Positions 1 through 9,633 of a stretch of DNA of 32,865 nucleotides are shown one piece after another; position 1 is the first letter of the stretch, and every line of letters begins with the position of its first letter. A model generated the notes under the pieces. The model searched no databases. It was not told the DNA's origin and worked only from the letters and a program-made list of their open reading frames with translations. Location: positions 1 to 32,865 of the forward strand of contig DASYXI010000035.1 in NCBI GenBank assembly GCA_035934995.1, read 5' to 3'. The position numbers and the translations under genes were made by a program. The DNA is from REEB95 sp035934995 (lineage in GTDB: Bacteria; Pseudomonadota; Alphaproteobacteria; ATCC43930; CGMCC-115725).

Positions 1-126
1 CGCGGGGGAACGGCGGCACGCTGCGACTTAGCTGCCCCTGAGCGCGGGCGCGATGGAGCCCGCTCGCGTTCGAGGGGCATCGGCCACGGCTCAACGTTAT
101 TTCCCTGAGACATGAGGAATCGCGCC

Positions 127-1713
127 ATGGGCGCCACGCAATCTCCGAAGACCGTCGCATCCGAAACCCGGATCGACGCCAATCGCGTCATTATTTTCGA
201 CACCACCATGCGCGACGGCGAGCAATCGCCGGGTGCGTCGATGAATCTCGAGGAAAAGATCCGTATCGCCCAGTTGCTCGAGGAAATGGGCGTCGACGTC
301 ATCGAGGGCGGCTTTCCGATCGCATCAAACGGCGATTTCGAGGCCGTGCGCGAAATCGCCCGAGTGGTCAAGACCACGGCGGTCTGCGGCCTCGCCCGTG
401 CGGCGCGTGCCGACATCGATCGCGCTTGGGAGGCGCTGCAGCACGCGAAGCGGCCACGCATCCATACGTTCCTTTCGACGTCGCCGCTGCACATGAAATA
501 CAAGCTGCAGATGGCGCCGGAGCAGGTGCACCAAGCGGTCATCGACAGCGTGTCGCACGCGCGCAATCTCTGCCCGGACGTCGAGTGGTCGGCCGAAGAC
601 GGCTCGCGCACCGAGCATGATTTCCTTTGCCGGGTTGTCGAAAGCGCGATCAAGGCGGGCGCGCGCACCATCAACATCCCCGACACGGTCGGCTATGCCG
701 TGCCGGATGAATTCGGCGCGCTCATCCGCATGCTGTTCGATCGCGTGCCCAACATCGACAAGGCGGTGATTTCGGTCCACTGCCACAACGACCTTGGCTT
801 GGCCGTGGCGAATTCGTTGGCCGCCGTGCGCGCGGGCGCCCGACAGATCGAATGCACGATCAACGGGCTAGGCGAACGCGCCGGCAATGCCGCGATGGAG
901 GAGATCGTTATGGCGCTTCGGACGCGCCACGACGTGATTCCTTATACGACGGGCATCAAGACCGAATGCATTACGCGTGCGTCGCGCTTGGTCTCGGCGA
1001 TCACCGGTTTCGTCGTGCAGCCCAACAAGGCGATCGTCGGCGCCAACGCTTTCGCGCATGAAAGCGGCATCCACCAGGATGGCATGCTCAAGCATGCCGG
1101 CACCTACGAGATCATGACGCCGGAATCGGTCGGTCTCGGCAAGTCGACGCTGGTCATGGGCAAGCACTCGGGCCGGCATGCCTTCAAGATGAAGCTCAAG
1201 GAGCTTGGCTTCGAGTTGGGCGACAACGCCTTGAACGACGCCTTCCGGCGCTTCAAAGAGGTTGCGGACCGCAAGAAAGACATCTACGACGAGGACATCG
1301 TCGCGCTGGTCGATGACGAGATCCAACGCGGCGACGAGCGCATCAAATTCGCCTCGTTGCAGGTGATCGCCGGCTCGAAAGGCCCGCAAACCGCGGAAAT
1401 CGAGCTCGATTTCGACGCGGTCCGCAAGACCGCCAAAGTCGCCGGCAACGGCCCGGTTGACGCAACATTCAACGCCATCCGCGCCGTCGCGCCGCACAGC
1501 GCGCGCCTGATGCTCTATCAGGTGCATGCCGTGACCGAAGGCACCGATGCGCAAGCCGAAGTCACCGTGCGTCTCGAGGAGGATGGCAAGACGGTCGTCG
1601 GCCAGGGCGCCGATCCGGACACGCTGGTCGCCTCGGCGCGCGCCTACATCCACGCCCTCAACAAGCTTCTGACCAAGCGGGCGAAGACCGCGCCCGCCGC
1701 GCTTACAGCATAA
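127..1713 (+). CDS. leuA: 2-isopropylmalate synthase
   Basis: Condenses acetyl-CoA with 2-oxoisovalerate, the first committed step of leucine synthesis, in the cytosol. The 528-residue product has the HMGL-like TIM barrel first: DTTMRDGEQ at residues 25-33 (metal-binding Asp30) and the HCHND metal/catalytic motif at 218-222. A C-terminal LeuA dimer/allosteric domain follows from about residue 380, matching the family's full length and implying leucine feedback control (family knowledge). I chose the ATG at 127 because GAGGA at 114-118 is well spaced for it; the in-frame ATG at 112 overlaps that ribosome site. The gene lies just upstream of mreB on the same strand with a 38-bp gap. Identification is secure. 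Confidence 0.96.
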   Translation: MGATQSPKTVASETRIDANRVIIFDTTMRDGEQSPGASMNLEEKIRIAQLLEEMGVDVIEGGFPIASNGDFEAVREIARVVKTTAVCGLARAARADIDRAWEALQHAKRPRIHTFLSTSPLHMKYKLQMAPEQVHQAVIDSVSHARNLCPDVEWSAEDGSRTEHDFLCRVVESAIKAGARTINIPDTVGYAVPDEFGALIRMLFDRVPNIDKAVISVHCHNDLGLAVANSLAAVRAGARQIECTINGLGERAGNAAMEEIVMALRTRHDVIPYTTGIKTECITRASRLVSAITGFVVQPNKAIVGANAFAHESGIHQDGMLKHAGTYEIMTPESVGLGKSTLVMGKHSGRHAFKMKLKELGFELGDNALNDAFRRFKEVADRKKDIYDEDIVALVDDEIQRGDERIKFASLQVIAGSKGPQTAEIELDFDAVRKTAKVAGNGPVDATFNAIRAVAPHSARLMLYQVHAVTEGTDAQAEVTVRLEEDGKTVVGQGADPDTLVASARAYIHALNKLLTKRAKTAPAALTA

Positions 1714-1751
1714 CGGCGGTCCAACAACCAACCTCGGATCACACCAAAACG

Positions 1752-2792
<1,041 letters not shown>

Positions 2793-2834
2793 TTAGGTTG
2801 GTTCGGGCCCGGACCATGTACGAACGGTCGAAGT

Positions 2835-2854
2835 CCGTGTAAAAGAATACACGG
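2835..2854 (+). other. hairpin between mreB and mreC
   Basis: CCGTGTA at 2835-2841 pairs perfectly with TACACGG at 2848-2854 around a six-base A-rich loop. No T run follows, so this is not a normal Rho-independent terminator. It could be an RNA-processing or stability element that lowers mreC-rodA expression relative to mreB; that role is inference. Confidence 0.4.
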
Positions 2855-2925
2855 CCGGCGTTGCATGGAGGAGGACGCGGGCATTTGGCGGAAGCAGTCG
2901 GGACCATGAGAAACGGTCGGCGCCA

Positions 2926-3807
2926 ATGAGAGTCTCTGCCTCGACACGCGCGACAGTCCAGCGGCTGACGCTTCCCTTGCTGATTTTCGTTTCGGCGCTG
3001 TTGGCGGTCCTTGGCAAGGCCGATGTTCTGCTATTCGATCACGTGCGTATCGTGCTCGCGGATACGCTCGCGCCGGTGCTCCGCGTTGCCGGTGAGCCTA
3101 TTGCGACGGTCTCGAAGGCGATCGGCACCGTCGAAGATATCGCGACGGTTTATCGCCAGAACCAGGAACTGAAGGTCGAGAATCAGCGGCTACTGCAATG
3201 GCAGGATGTCGCGCGCCGTCTCGAATCCGAGAACGAAGAGCTCCGTAACTTGGTCAAATTCGCGCCGCAAGGCGCCGTGTCGTCGGTTACCGCGCAGGTG
3301 ATCGCCGATTCCGGCGGCGCGTTTCTGCGCAACGTATTGATCAACGTCGGGCGGGGTGATGGTGTCTCCCGCGGGCAACCGGCGCTGACCGGCGACGGGC
3401 TTGTCGGCCGCGTCATCGAGCTTGGTGACCGCTCGGCGCGCGTTTTGCTTCTGACCGACATCAACTCGCACATTCCTGTGGTCGTCGAGGGCACGCACGA
3501 GCGGGCGATGCTCAACGGCGACAACTCCGATCAGCCTCGCTTGGTCTATCTCCAACCCAAGACTCCCGTGAAGCCGGGCGACCGCATCGTCACCAGCGGC
3601 AGCGGCGGCCTCTTCCCGCCCGATCTGCCGGTCGGCGTCGTGGTCTCGGTCAACGGCATGGTCCGCGTCGAGCCGTATGCCGATCTTGCGCGCTTGGAAA
3701 TGGTGCGGATCGTGAATTATGGTCTCGATGGCGTGCTGCCGGAGAGCGCGATACCGGCGCCGCCGTCAATCGGAGGGAGCCGCGCCCGGGCGACGCCTGC
3801 GCGGTGA
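2926..3807 (+). CDS. mreC: rod-shape protein MreC
   Basis: Bitopic inner-membrane scaffold linking MreB to PBP2 and RodA from the periplasmic side. The 293 residues show a short basic cytoplasmic N terminus, one membrane helix at about residues 12-33, a coiled coil at about 68-105 rich in Gln, Glu and Leu, and then the beta-rich MreC domain. The C terminus is a short Pro/Ala/Arg tail. The 3' end overlaps the mreD start by four bases (GTGA), consistent with translational coupling. The ribosome site is weak (GAGAAA). Family and context agree. Confidence 0.94.
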   Translation: MRVSASTRATVQRLTLPLLIFVSALLAVLGKADVLLFDHVRIVLADTLAPVLRVAGEPIATVSKAIGTVEDIATVYRQNQELKVENQRLLQWQDVARRLESENEELRNLVKFAPQGAVSSVTAQVIADSGGAFLRNVLINVGRGDGVSRGQPALTGDGLVGRVIELGDRSARVLLLTDINSHIPVVVEGTHERAMLNGDNSDQPRLVYLQPKTPVKPGDRIVTSGSGGLFPPDLPVGVVVSVNGMVRVEPYADLARLEMVRIVNYGLDGVLPESAIPAPPSIGGSRARATPAR

Positions 3808-4331
3808 TCATGCCGTACTCCCGGAATCGCGATTATTTTGGTTTTGTCGCCCGCATGGTACCCGGCACAACGACGATGCTCTTCGTGCTGCTGTCGCTGT
3901 TGCCGTTCCATGTACCGAGCTTCGGCTCAATCGCGCCGGCCTTCGCGCTAATGGCGGTTTTCCATTGGTCAGTCTATCGGCCCGATTTGCTGCCGCCGAT
4001 CATCGTGTTCATTGCCGGCTTGTTGCTCGATCTGCTTAACGGGACGCCTTATGTCGGCCTATCGGCGTTGGTGCTGCTGCTCGTGCGCACTGGCGTCTTG
4101 AGCCAACGGCAAGTCTTCAGTCATCGTCCGTTCTCGATCCTATGGCTCGGCTTTTTTGGCGCCGCCGTGGGGGCTTTCACGCTCGAATGGGCGTTCGTCA
4201 GCTTGATGCAGGCACAAGTGCTGCCGCCGCGTCCGTTCATTTTCCAGACGCTTATCACCACCGCTTGCTTCCCCATCGGCAGCTATCTGCTCGCCTTGGC
4301 GCATCGCGCGATGCCGGCGTTGAGTGCGTGA
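3804..4331 (+). CDS. mreD: rod-shape membrane protein MreD
   Basis: Small polytopic partner of MreC in the elongasome. The 175-residue protein is almost entirely hydrophobic, with about five membrane segments. The family is poorly conserved in sequence, so the call rests on length, topology and position between mreC and mrdA. The start is either the GTG at 3804, overlapping the mreC stop, or the ATG at 3810; I prefer GTG for its coupling. The stop at 4329-4331 lies two bases before the mrdA ATG. Confidence 0.88.
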   Translation: MIMPYSRNRDYFGFVARMVPGTTTMLFVLLSLLPFHVPSFGSIAPAFALMAVFHWSVYRPDLLPPIIVFIAGLLLDLLNGTPYVGLSALVLLLVRTGVLSQRQVFSHRPFSILWLGFFGAAVGAFTLEWAFVSLMQAQVLPPRPFIFQTLITTACFPIGSYLLALAHRAMPALSA

Positions 4332-4332
4332 C

Positions 4333-6234
4333 ATGAAGAAATCGAACGGTCGCGGCAAAACTCTGACCCGTCGCGCCATGGTATTGGCCGGCGGCAAGGT
4401 CGCGCTGTTAGCGGCGCTCGCCGGCCGACTCTATTACCTCCAGGTCGTTCAAGCGCCGAAATTCTCCATGCTGGCGGACGAAAACCGGATCAACATCCGG
4501 CTGTTGGTGCCGCCGCGCGGCCTCATCGTCGATCGCTTCGGCGTGCCGTTAGCCGTCAACCGGCCGACCTACCAGGCCGTCGTGATCCCTGAACAGGCCG
4601 GCAACATCAATCAGACGCTCGATGCCGTGGCCGATCTCGTGCCGCTGACCGAGGCCGATCGGCGTCGGGTTTTGCGCGACATTCGCAACCATCACAGCTT
4701 CGTACCAATCGCGTTGCGCGAGGATATGGATTGGAACGAGATGGCTCGTATCGACGTCAATGCGGTCGACCTGCCGGGCGTTTCGATCGAGCAGGGACTC
4801 ATACGCCACTACGTCTTCGGCGACGAGACTTCGCATGTCGTGGGTTATGTCGCGCCCGTCTCGGAACAGGAGCTCAACAGCGACGATCCGCTGGTCGAAC
4901 TGCCCGATTTTCGGGTCGGCAAAAGCGGCGTCGAGAAGCAATACGATCTGGAGCTCCGTGGCACCGCCGGCACCAGCGAGGTCGAGGTCAACGCCTTTGG
5001 CCGGGTGGTGCGCGAGTTGGCGCGCGAGGACGGCATCGCCGGCGACCAGATCGTTCTCGGCCTCGACATGGACTTGCAGGACATAGCGATGCGTCGCTGC
5101 GCCGCGCAGGGCTCGGCCTCGGCCATCGTCATCGATTCCTGGACCGGCGAAGTGCTGGCTCTGGCGTCGGCACCGGGTTTCAACCCGGGCGCTTTCGCCA
5201 GCGGCTTGAGCCCGGCGCAATGGAAGGCGCTGGTCGACAACCCTTACAATCCCTTGGAGAACAAGGCGATCGCCGGCACCTATTCGCCGGGCTCGACCTT
5301 CAAGCCGCTGGTGGCGACCGCCGCACTCGAAGCCGGCGTAATCACGCCGGACACGGAATTCTTCTGTCCTGGTGAATATCACCTCGGCAATACGGTGTTC
5401 CATTGCTGGAAGAAAGGTGGTCACGGCACGCTGTCAGTGCGGCGCGCGATCAAGGAATCGTGCGACGTGTTCTTCTATCACACCGCCGATTTGGTCGGGA
5501 TCGACCGCATCGCACAGATGGCAAATCGTCTCGGCCTCGGGGTTAAAACTGACATCGACGTTCCAGGCGAAAAGACCGGCCTGATCCCGACGCGGGCATG
5601 GAAGCTGGCGACGACCGGCGTCGCCTGGCAGCGCGGCGAGACGCTAAGTTGCGGCATCGGCCAGAGCTTCGTTTCCGTGACGCCGCTGCAACTGGCGATC
5701 TACGTCGCCCGCATCGCGACCGGGCACACGATCAAGCCGGTACTGGTGCGGGACGACGGCGTGATGACGGCGGCGAGTTCCGTCGCGACCGACGTCAGTC
5801 ACGGCTTCGCGCCCATGGGGGTTCAGCAGAAGACCCTCGATGTGATTCGCGACGCGATGTACGGCGTCGTCAACGAACCGCATGGCACGGCCTATGGCGC
5901 ACGGATCCAAGACCCGACGATGATCATGGGCGGCAAGACCGGCACAGCGCAGGTCCATCACATCGCACGGGAAATCCGCGATCGCGGCGTCGTTACCGGC
6001 ACCAAAGTGCCGTGGAAGGATCGTGACCACGCGCTGTTCATCGCTTTCGCGCCGGTTGCGGCGCCACGTTATGTCTGCTCGGTCGTGGTCGAGCACGGTG
6101 GCGCCACCGGCGGCGAGGGCGGTGCGGTCGCGGCGCCGATCGCCCACGATCTCTTGCTCGAAGCGCAAAAGCGCGACCCGGCGCGTCGCGTGCCGGCTGT
6201 GCCCTTCGATGCTGCGAAGCTGGCCCAAGGCTGA
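4333..6234 (+). CDS. mrdA: penicillin-binding protein 2 (elongasome transpeptidase)
   Basis: Class B transpeptidase that cross-links peptidoglycan during elongation, anchored in the inner membrane with a periplasmic catalytic domain. The 633 residues begin with a basic stretch and one membrane helix at about 16-37, followed by the PBP dimerisation domain. The catalytic domain carries all three motifs: STFK with nucleophile Ser321, SCD at 376-378, and KTGT at 535-538. The ATG at 4333 begins one base after the mreD stop; an in-frame GTG at 4324 inside mreD is less likely. RodA, its glycosyltransferase partner, follows after eight bases. Confidence 0.96.
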   Translation: MKKSNGRGKTLTRRAMVLAGGKVALLAALAGRLYYLQVVQAPKFSMLADENRINIRLLVPPRGLIVDRFGVPLAVNRPTYQAVVIPEQAGNINQTLDAVADLVPLTEADRRRVLRDIRNHHSFVPIALREDMDWNEMARIDVNAVDLPGVSIEQGLIRHYVFGDETSHVVGYVAPVSEQELNSDDPLVELPDFRVGKSGVEKQYDLELRGTAGTSEVEVNAFGRVVRELAREDGIAGDQIVLGLDMDLQDIAMRRCAAQGSASAIVIDSWTGEVLALASAPGFNPGAFASGLSPAQWKALVDNPYNPLENKAIAGTYSPGSTFKPLVATAALEAGVITPDTEFFCPGEYHLGNTVFHCWKKGGHGTLSVRRAIKESCDVFFYHTADLVGIDRIAQMANRLGLGVKTDIDVPGEKTGLIPTRAWKLATTGVAWQRGETLSCGIGQSFVSVTPLQLAIYVARIATGHTIKPVLVRDDGVMTAASSVATDVSHGFAPMGVQQKTLDVIRDAMYGVVNEPHGTAYGARIQDPTMIMGGKTGTAQVHHIAREIRDRGVVTGTKVPWKDRDHALFIAFAPVAAPRYVCSVVVEHGGATGGEGGAVAAPIAHDLLLEAQKRDPARRVPAVPFDAAKLAQG

Positions 6235-6242
6235 ACCGAACC

Positions 6243-7391
6243 ATGCGCTGGCTTTACGATCCCTCCCAAACGCAGCAAACGCTCAGCGTCAAGCTACTGA
6301 ACATGAACTGGCCGCTGGTTGCTCTGGTGACCACCATCGCGTGCGTCGGCTTCGCGATGCTCTATTCGGCCGGCAACGGCAGTTGGCATCCGTGGGCTGA
6401 ACGCCAGGTGGTCCGGTATCTGGTCGCGGCGTTGATCATGCTCGCGGTCGCGATGGTCGACATCCGCGTCTGGCTGCGTGCGGCCTACGGCTTTTATGCC
6501 GTGACGATGATCTTGCTGATCGCGGTCGAAGTGCGCGGCGCCATCGGCATGGGCGCGCAGCGTTGGATTGATCTCGGCATTATCCAGATCCAGCCGTCGG
6601 AATTCATGAAAATTGCCTTGGTCATGGTGCTGGCGCGCTATTTCAACGGCATGCCTGCCGAGGAAATCCGCAATCCGGTCAAATTGATCGTCCCGGCGCT
6701 GCTGATTCTCGTGCCGGCGGCGATGGTGTTGAAACAGCCCGACCTCGGCACGGCAATCATGCTGGTGCTCGGCGGTGCGGCGATGTTCTTCCTCGCCGGC
6801 GTCAGGCTCTGGAAATTCGCGGTGATGCTCGCGGTCGCCGGCGCCGTCGTTCCATTCGCGTGGCACCATCTGCGCGAATATCAGAAAAATCGGATTCTGA
6901 CCTTTCTGAATCCCGAGAACGATCCGCTCGGCGCCGGTTATCACAGCTTGCAAGCCAAGATCGCCGTCGGCTCTGGCGGGGTGTTCGGCAAGGGATACTT
7001 GTCCGGAACGCAGGCGCATCTTTCGTTCCTGCCGGAACGCCAAACTGACTTCATCTTCACAATCCTGGGCGAGGAATTCGGGCTAGTCGGTGGCTTGGTT
7101 CTGCTCGCGCTTTATGCCGTCGTCTTCGTCTATGGCTATGCCATCGCCTTCCGCTCACGCAGCCATTTCGGCCGGTTGCTCGCCTTCGGCATCACCACCA
7201 ACCTGTTCCTTTACGTCTTCATCAACGTCGCCATGGTCATCGGCCTGCTACCGGTGGTGGGCGTGCCGTTGCCGCTGGTGTCGTACGGCGGCACGTCGAT
7301 GCTGACGGTGATGTTCGGCTTTGGCCTGTTGATGAGCGTTTATGTCCATCGCGATGTCCGCATCGGCCGTTACGGCGAGGCCGAAACCTGA
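6243..7391 (+). CDS. rodA: SEDS glycosyltransferase RodA
   Basis: Polymerises lipid II glycan strands together with PBP2. The 382-residue polytopic protein has about ten membrane helices. The conserved SEDS sequences QPDLGTA and PERQTDFIF are present; Asp269 in the second aligns with the catalytic Asp of RodA. The end carries the family's GGTSMLT-type sequence near residue 350. It is the last gene of the block; the tRNA-Lys promoter begins immediately downstream. The symbol mrdB is equivalent. Confidence 0.95.
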   Translation: MRWLYDPSQTQQTLSVKLLNMNWPLVALVTTIACVGFAMLYSAGNGSWHPWAERQVVRYLVAALIMLAVAMVDIRVWLRAAYGFYAVTMILLIAVEVRGAIGMGAQRWIDLGIIQIQPSEFMKIALVMVLARYFNGMPAEEIRNPVKLIVPALLILVPAAMVLKQPDLGTAIMLVLGGAAMFFLAGVRLWKFAVMLAVAGAVVPFAWHHLREYQKNRILTFLNPENDPLGAGYHSLQAKIAVGSGGVFGKGYLSGTQAHLSFLPERQTDFIFTILGEEFGLVGGLVLLALYAVVFVYGYAIAFRSRSHFGRLLAFGITTNLFLYVFINVAMVIGLLPVVGVPLPLVSYGGTSMLTVMFGFGLLMSVYVHRDVRIGRYGEAET

Positions 7392-7402
7392 CCCTATGCG
7401 GC

Positions 7403-7431
7403 TCGACAAGCCGGTGACGGGTTGATATATA
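7403..7431 (+). promoter_or_regulatory. promoter of tRNA-Lys
   Basis: TCGACA at 7403-7408 (five of six to the -35 consensus), a 17-base spacer, then TATATA at 7426-7431. It lies 16 bases before the mature tRNA 5' end, fitting a start point near 7438. Confidence 0.55.
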
Positions 7432-7447
7432 CGGCGCCTTCCCGCGC

Positions 7448-7523
<76 letters not shown>

Positions 7524-7559
7524 CGCGCGGCTGATCCGGATTGCCTCGACCGATCGCCG

Positions 7560-8366
7560 CTATTTGCCGCGAAAGACCGGCCGGCGTTTTTCCATGAATG
7601 CACGCCGGCCTTCGACATAATCCTCGCTAGCGTAACAGCCAGCGACAATCGTCTTGCATAAAGCGCGGTCGATCTCGGACGACGGCTTGACCAATTCGGC
7701 TACGATGCGTTTGGTCGCCGTCATGCTCAGCGGGGCGTTTTCGGCGATACGGGCACAATAGGCGCGGGTGAAGGCTTCGATCTCGGCATCAGGCCGCAAG
7801 TATTCGACCAGGCCCATCGCCAGCGCCTCGTCGGCCGGAACGTGCCGCGCGCTATAAAAGAAATCCTTGGTGCGCGCCGGCCCAACCAAGTCGATCACTT
7901 TCTTGATGTCGGACCATCGGTAGGTCAGGCTGAGACGTGCGGCCAGACTGGCGAAGCGTGCGCTCGATCCGGCAAAGCGCAGGTCGCAGGCCAGCGCAAT
8001 GCCGAGGCCGATGCTCATGCAATAGCCCTGGATCATGGCGATTGTCGGCTTCGGAAATTGTTGCAACCGCGTCAAGGCGGTTTCCGAGATCGTGCTGTAG
8101 CGCTCCTGATCCGCGGGCGCGCCGCGCAGGCGTTCGAATTCCGAAACGTCGGCGCCCGAGGTGAAGGCGCGATCGCCGGCACCGCGCAGCACCACGACGC
8201 GGATAGCCGATTCGTGCTCGAAGCGATCGAGGATCGCCGGAATTGCTTGCCACATGTCGAGCGATAGCGCATTGCGCCGCGCCGGATTGTTGAGGACAAG
8301 CCATCCGATCGCGCCGTCGATCGTGGCGACAATTCGCTCAGTCGGAGAAATCGCAGCCGTGGTCAT
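7560..8366 (-). CDS. crotonase-superfamily (enoyl-CoA hydratase/isomerase-like) protein
   Basis: The 268-residue crotonase fold shows the acyl-CoA and oxyanion-hole sequences FTSGADVSEF (about 68-77) and MIQGYCMSIGLGIALACD (111-128). By alignment with classical enoyl-CoA hydratase, both catalytic glutamates are replaced, by Gly122 and Ala142. Simple hydration of enoyl-CoA is therefore unlikely, and the substrate is unknown. It resembles a subfamily often called enoyl-CoA hydratase, with a DLVGPARTKDFFYSAR segment. The start ATG at 8366 has GAGG a few bases upstream. It stands alone and converges on tRNA-Lys. Fold certain, reaction uncertain. Confidence 0.85.
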   Translation of the reverse strand: MTTAAISPTERIVATIDGAIGWLVLNNPARRNALSLDMWQAIPAILDRFEHESAIRVVVLRGAGDRAFTSGADVSEFERLRGAPADQERYSTISETALTRLQQFPKPTIAMIQGYCMSIGLGIALACDLRFAGSSARFASLAARLSLTYRWSDIKKVIDLVGPARTKDFFYSARHVPADEALAMGLVEYLRPDAEIEAFTRAYCARIAENAPLSMTATKRIVAELVKPSSEIDRALCKTIVAGCYASEDYVEGRRAFMEKRRPVFRGK

Positions 8367-8463
8367 CTACGCCTCGCTCGCAGCATTTACCCGCACCCTA
8401 TTCATCAGACCATATTCTGGAATCTGCCGCGAGATCGGCCGTCGACCGGGCCAACCTGCCGTC

Positions 8464-8489
8464 GGAACTATGCCCGTTGGCGTGCGGTT
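8464..8489 (+). promoter_or_regulatory. possible EcfG-type (general stress) promoter
   Basis: GGAAC at 8464-8468, a 17-base spacer, then GGTT at 8486-8489. The alphaproteobacterial EcfG consensus is GGAAC-N16/17-CGTT, so one -10 base differs. It lies about 34 bases before the ATG of the small gene at 8523. Tentative. Confidence 0.3.
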
Positions 8490-8522
8490 GCCCGGGTATA
8501 TGTTGTGGTGGTGGAGGTCAGC

Positions 8523-8717
8523 ATGAAGCGCGCGCGTCCCGGCGAGAAATCCGACAAACGGCAAGCGCGGTCCGTCGAAAAGCGCCAGCGCCCGGCGGAT
8601 TGTGCCCCACGGGCGGCGATGTCCGACGACGCGCTCGACGTCATGAGCGCCGATTCATTTCCGGCGAGCGACCCGCCGAGTTTCGCGGCCATGCGCCCCG
8701 GTCGGCGCAATATCTGA
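8523..8717 (+). CDS. small conserved hypothetical protein with SFPASDPPS motif
   Basis: A 64-residue hydrophilic protein with a basic N-terminal half (many Lys/Arg) and a short C-terminal motif, DALDVMSADSFPASDPPS. Many proteobacterial small proteins end with a similar FPASDPPS peptide, and their function is unknown to me. The ATG at 8523 is preceded by GGAGG at 8513-8517, which decides the start. A possible EcfG-type promoter lies upstream. No membrane segment or signal peptide is visible. Convergent with the next gene. Confidence 0.65.
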   Translation: MKRARPGEKSDKRQARSVEKRQRPADCAPRAAMSDDALDVMSADSFPASDPPSFAAMRPGRRNI

Positions 8718-8733
8718 AAGCGATGTGTCGAGG

Positions 8734-9609
8734 TTATTCCGCGGCCAGCGTCACGACGGCATTCTCGTAGACGGCGTTGCCGGTGCCGTCGGGGAAAATG
8801 CCGCGTTCGGCGATCCAGCGCTGCGATTCCTCGAACACTTCCTTTGTATAGGGCTCGAAAACGATGCGCTCGCCGGGTCCCCAACGACGCGTGTCCATCA
8901 GCCCCTGGAAACGCTTGGGGAACTCTTTCTCGTAATAGTGCGTGTAAAGCTCGGGCCGCAGGTCGATGTCGCGCTGGGCGCGGCGCAGCGCCCTGAAGTA
9001 CGTGCGGATGTCCTCGGATTGCGGATTGCCGTTGATCATCGACGCCATCATGAAGGTGGCGTCGATGACCTTTCGGAAGCCCAGCTGCTCGAGGAAATAG
9101 TACGGCCCGCTGAACACAGTGACGGCCGGTACCTTGCGGTCGAACAGCATCTCCATACGGCTGAACAGCAAACCGTCAGCAAAGCTGAGTTTGATGTCGC
9201 CCAATGACATGTATTGTTCGAGCGCCTGGATCGTCGCGTAATGGCTGCCGGACTGGTAGCCGACCGAAATCGGCACGCCTTTGAGATCGGCCGGCGCTTT
9301 GATCGACGATTCCGGCGGCACGAAAACGCCGGCCGGCGAAACCGAATAGGCGTCGGCATAGAGTTTGGCGTGGCCTTTGGCGGCGGCGACGTTGACCGTC
9401 CAATGACAGGCGCCGCTGATGTCGCAGGTCCGGCCTTGCTCGATCGATTGGAAGGCGCCGACTTTGTTGCCGAGCTGGTGGCCTTGCCCAGTGCTCGAAT
9501 CCATGGTCTCACGGAATTCGTAGTCGAGCCCTTCGTCGCGGAAATAGCCTTTCTCTTCGGCGACCCATTCTTGCAGCCGGAAATGGGGGGCGATGACGAA
9601 TTTGCTCAT
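8734..9609 (-). CDS. NMT1/SsuA-like substrate-binding-fold protein without signal peptide
   Basis: The 291-residue protein has the bilobal periplasmic-binding fold of ABC-importer binding proteins (COG0715 type). Visible segments are an early LQEWVAEEKGYF, a GACHW segment, the DLKGVPISVGYQSGSHYA hinge region and a long helical C-terminal part. The chosen start, ATG at 9609, has CCTCC (GGAGG on the coding strand) at 9615-9619, five bases away. From that start there is no signal peptide or lipobox, so it is probably cytosolic: either a ligand sensor or an enzyme on this fold. It follows the GntR gene by 24 bases as a two-gene operon. The THI5 CCCFC motif is absent. Ligand unknown. Confidence 0.75.
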   Translation of the reverse strand: MSKFVIAPHFRLQEWVAEEKGYFRDEGLDYEFRETMDSSTGQGHQLGNKVGAFQSIEQGRTCDISGACHWTVNVAAAKGHAKLYADAYSVSPAGVFVPPESSIKAPADLKGVPISVGYQSGSHYATIQALEQYMSLGDIKLSFADGLLFSRMEMLFDRKVPAVTVFSGPYYFLEQLGFRKVIDATFMMASMINGNPQSEDIRTYFRALRRAQRDIDLRPELYTHYYEKEFPKRFQGLMDTRRWGPGERIVFEPYTKEVFEESQRWIAERGIFPDGTGNAVYENAVVTLAAE

Positions 9610-9633
9610 GGTTTCCTCCAATTCTTTGTCGGT

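Noticed and set aside
1..111. Leucine attenuator leader or upstream gene end before leuA
   Set aside because: No run of Leu codons with a following terminator pair is visible in the short sequence available; the window starts too late to judge.
868..1731. Long open frame antisense to leuA
   Set aside because: Arg/Asp/Ala-rich composition typical of the reverse complement of a high-GC gene; leuA is well conserved on the plus strand.
8734..9609. Bacterial THI5 (HMP-P synthase) as identity of the signal-less binding protein
   Set aside because: The CCCFC motif of THI5 is absent, and only the general binding-protein fold is supported.
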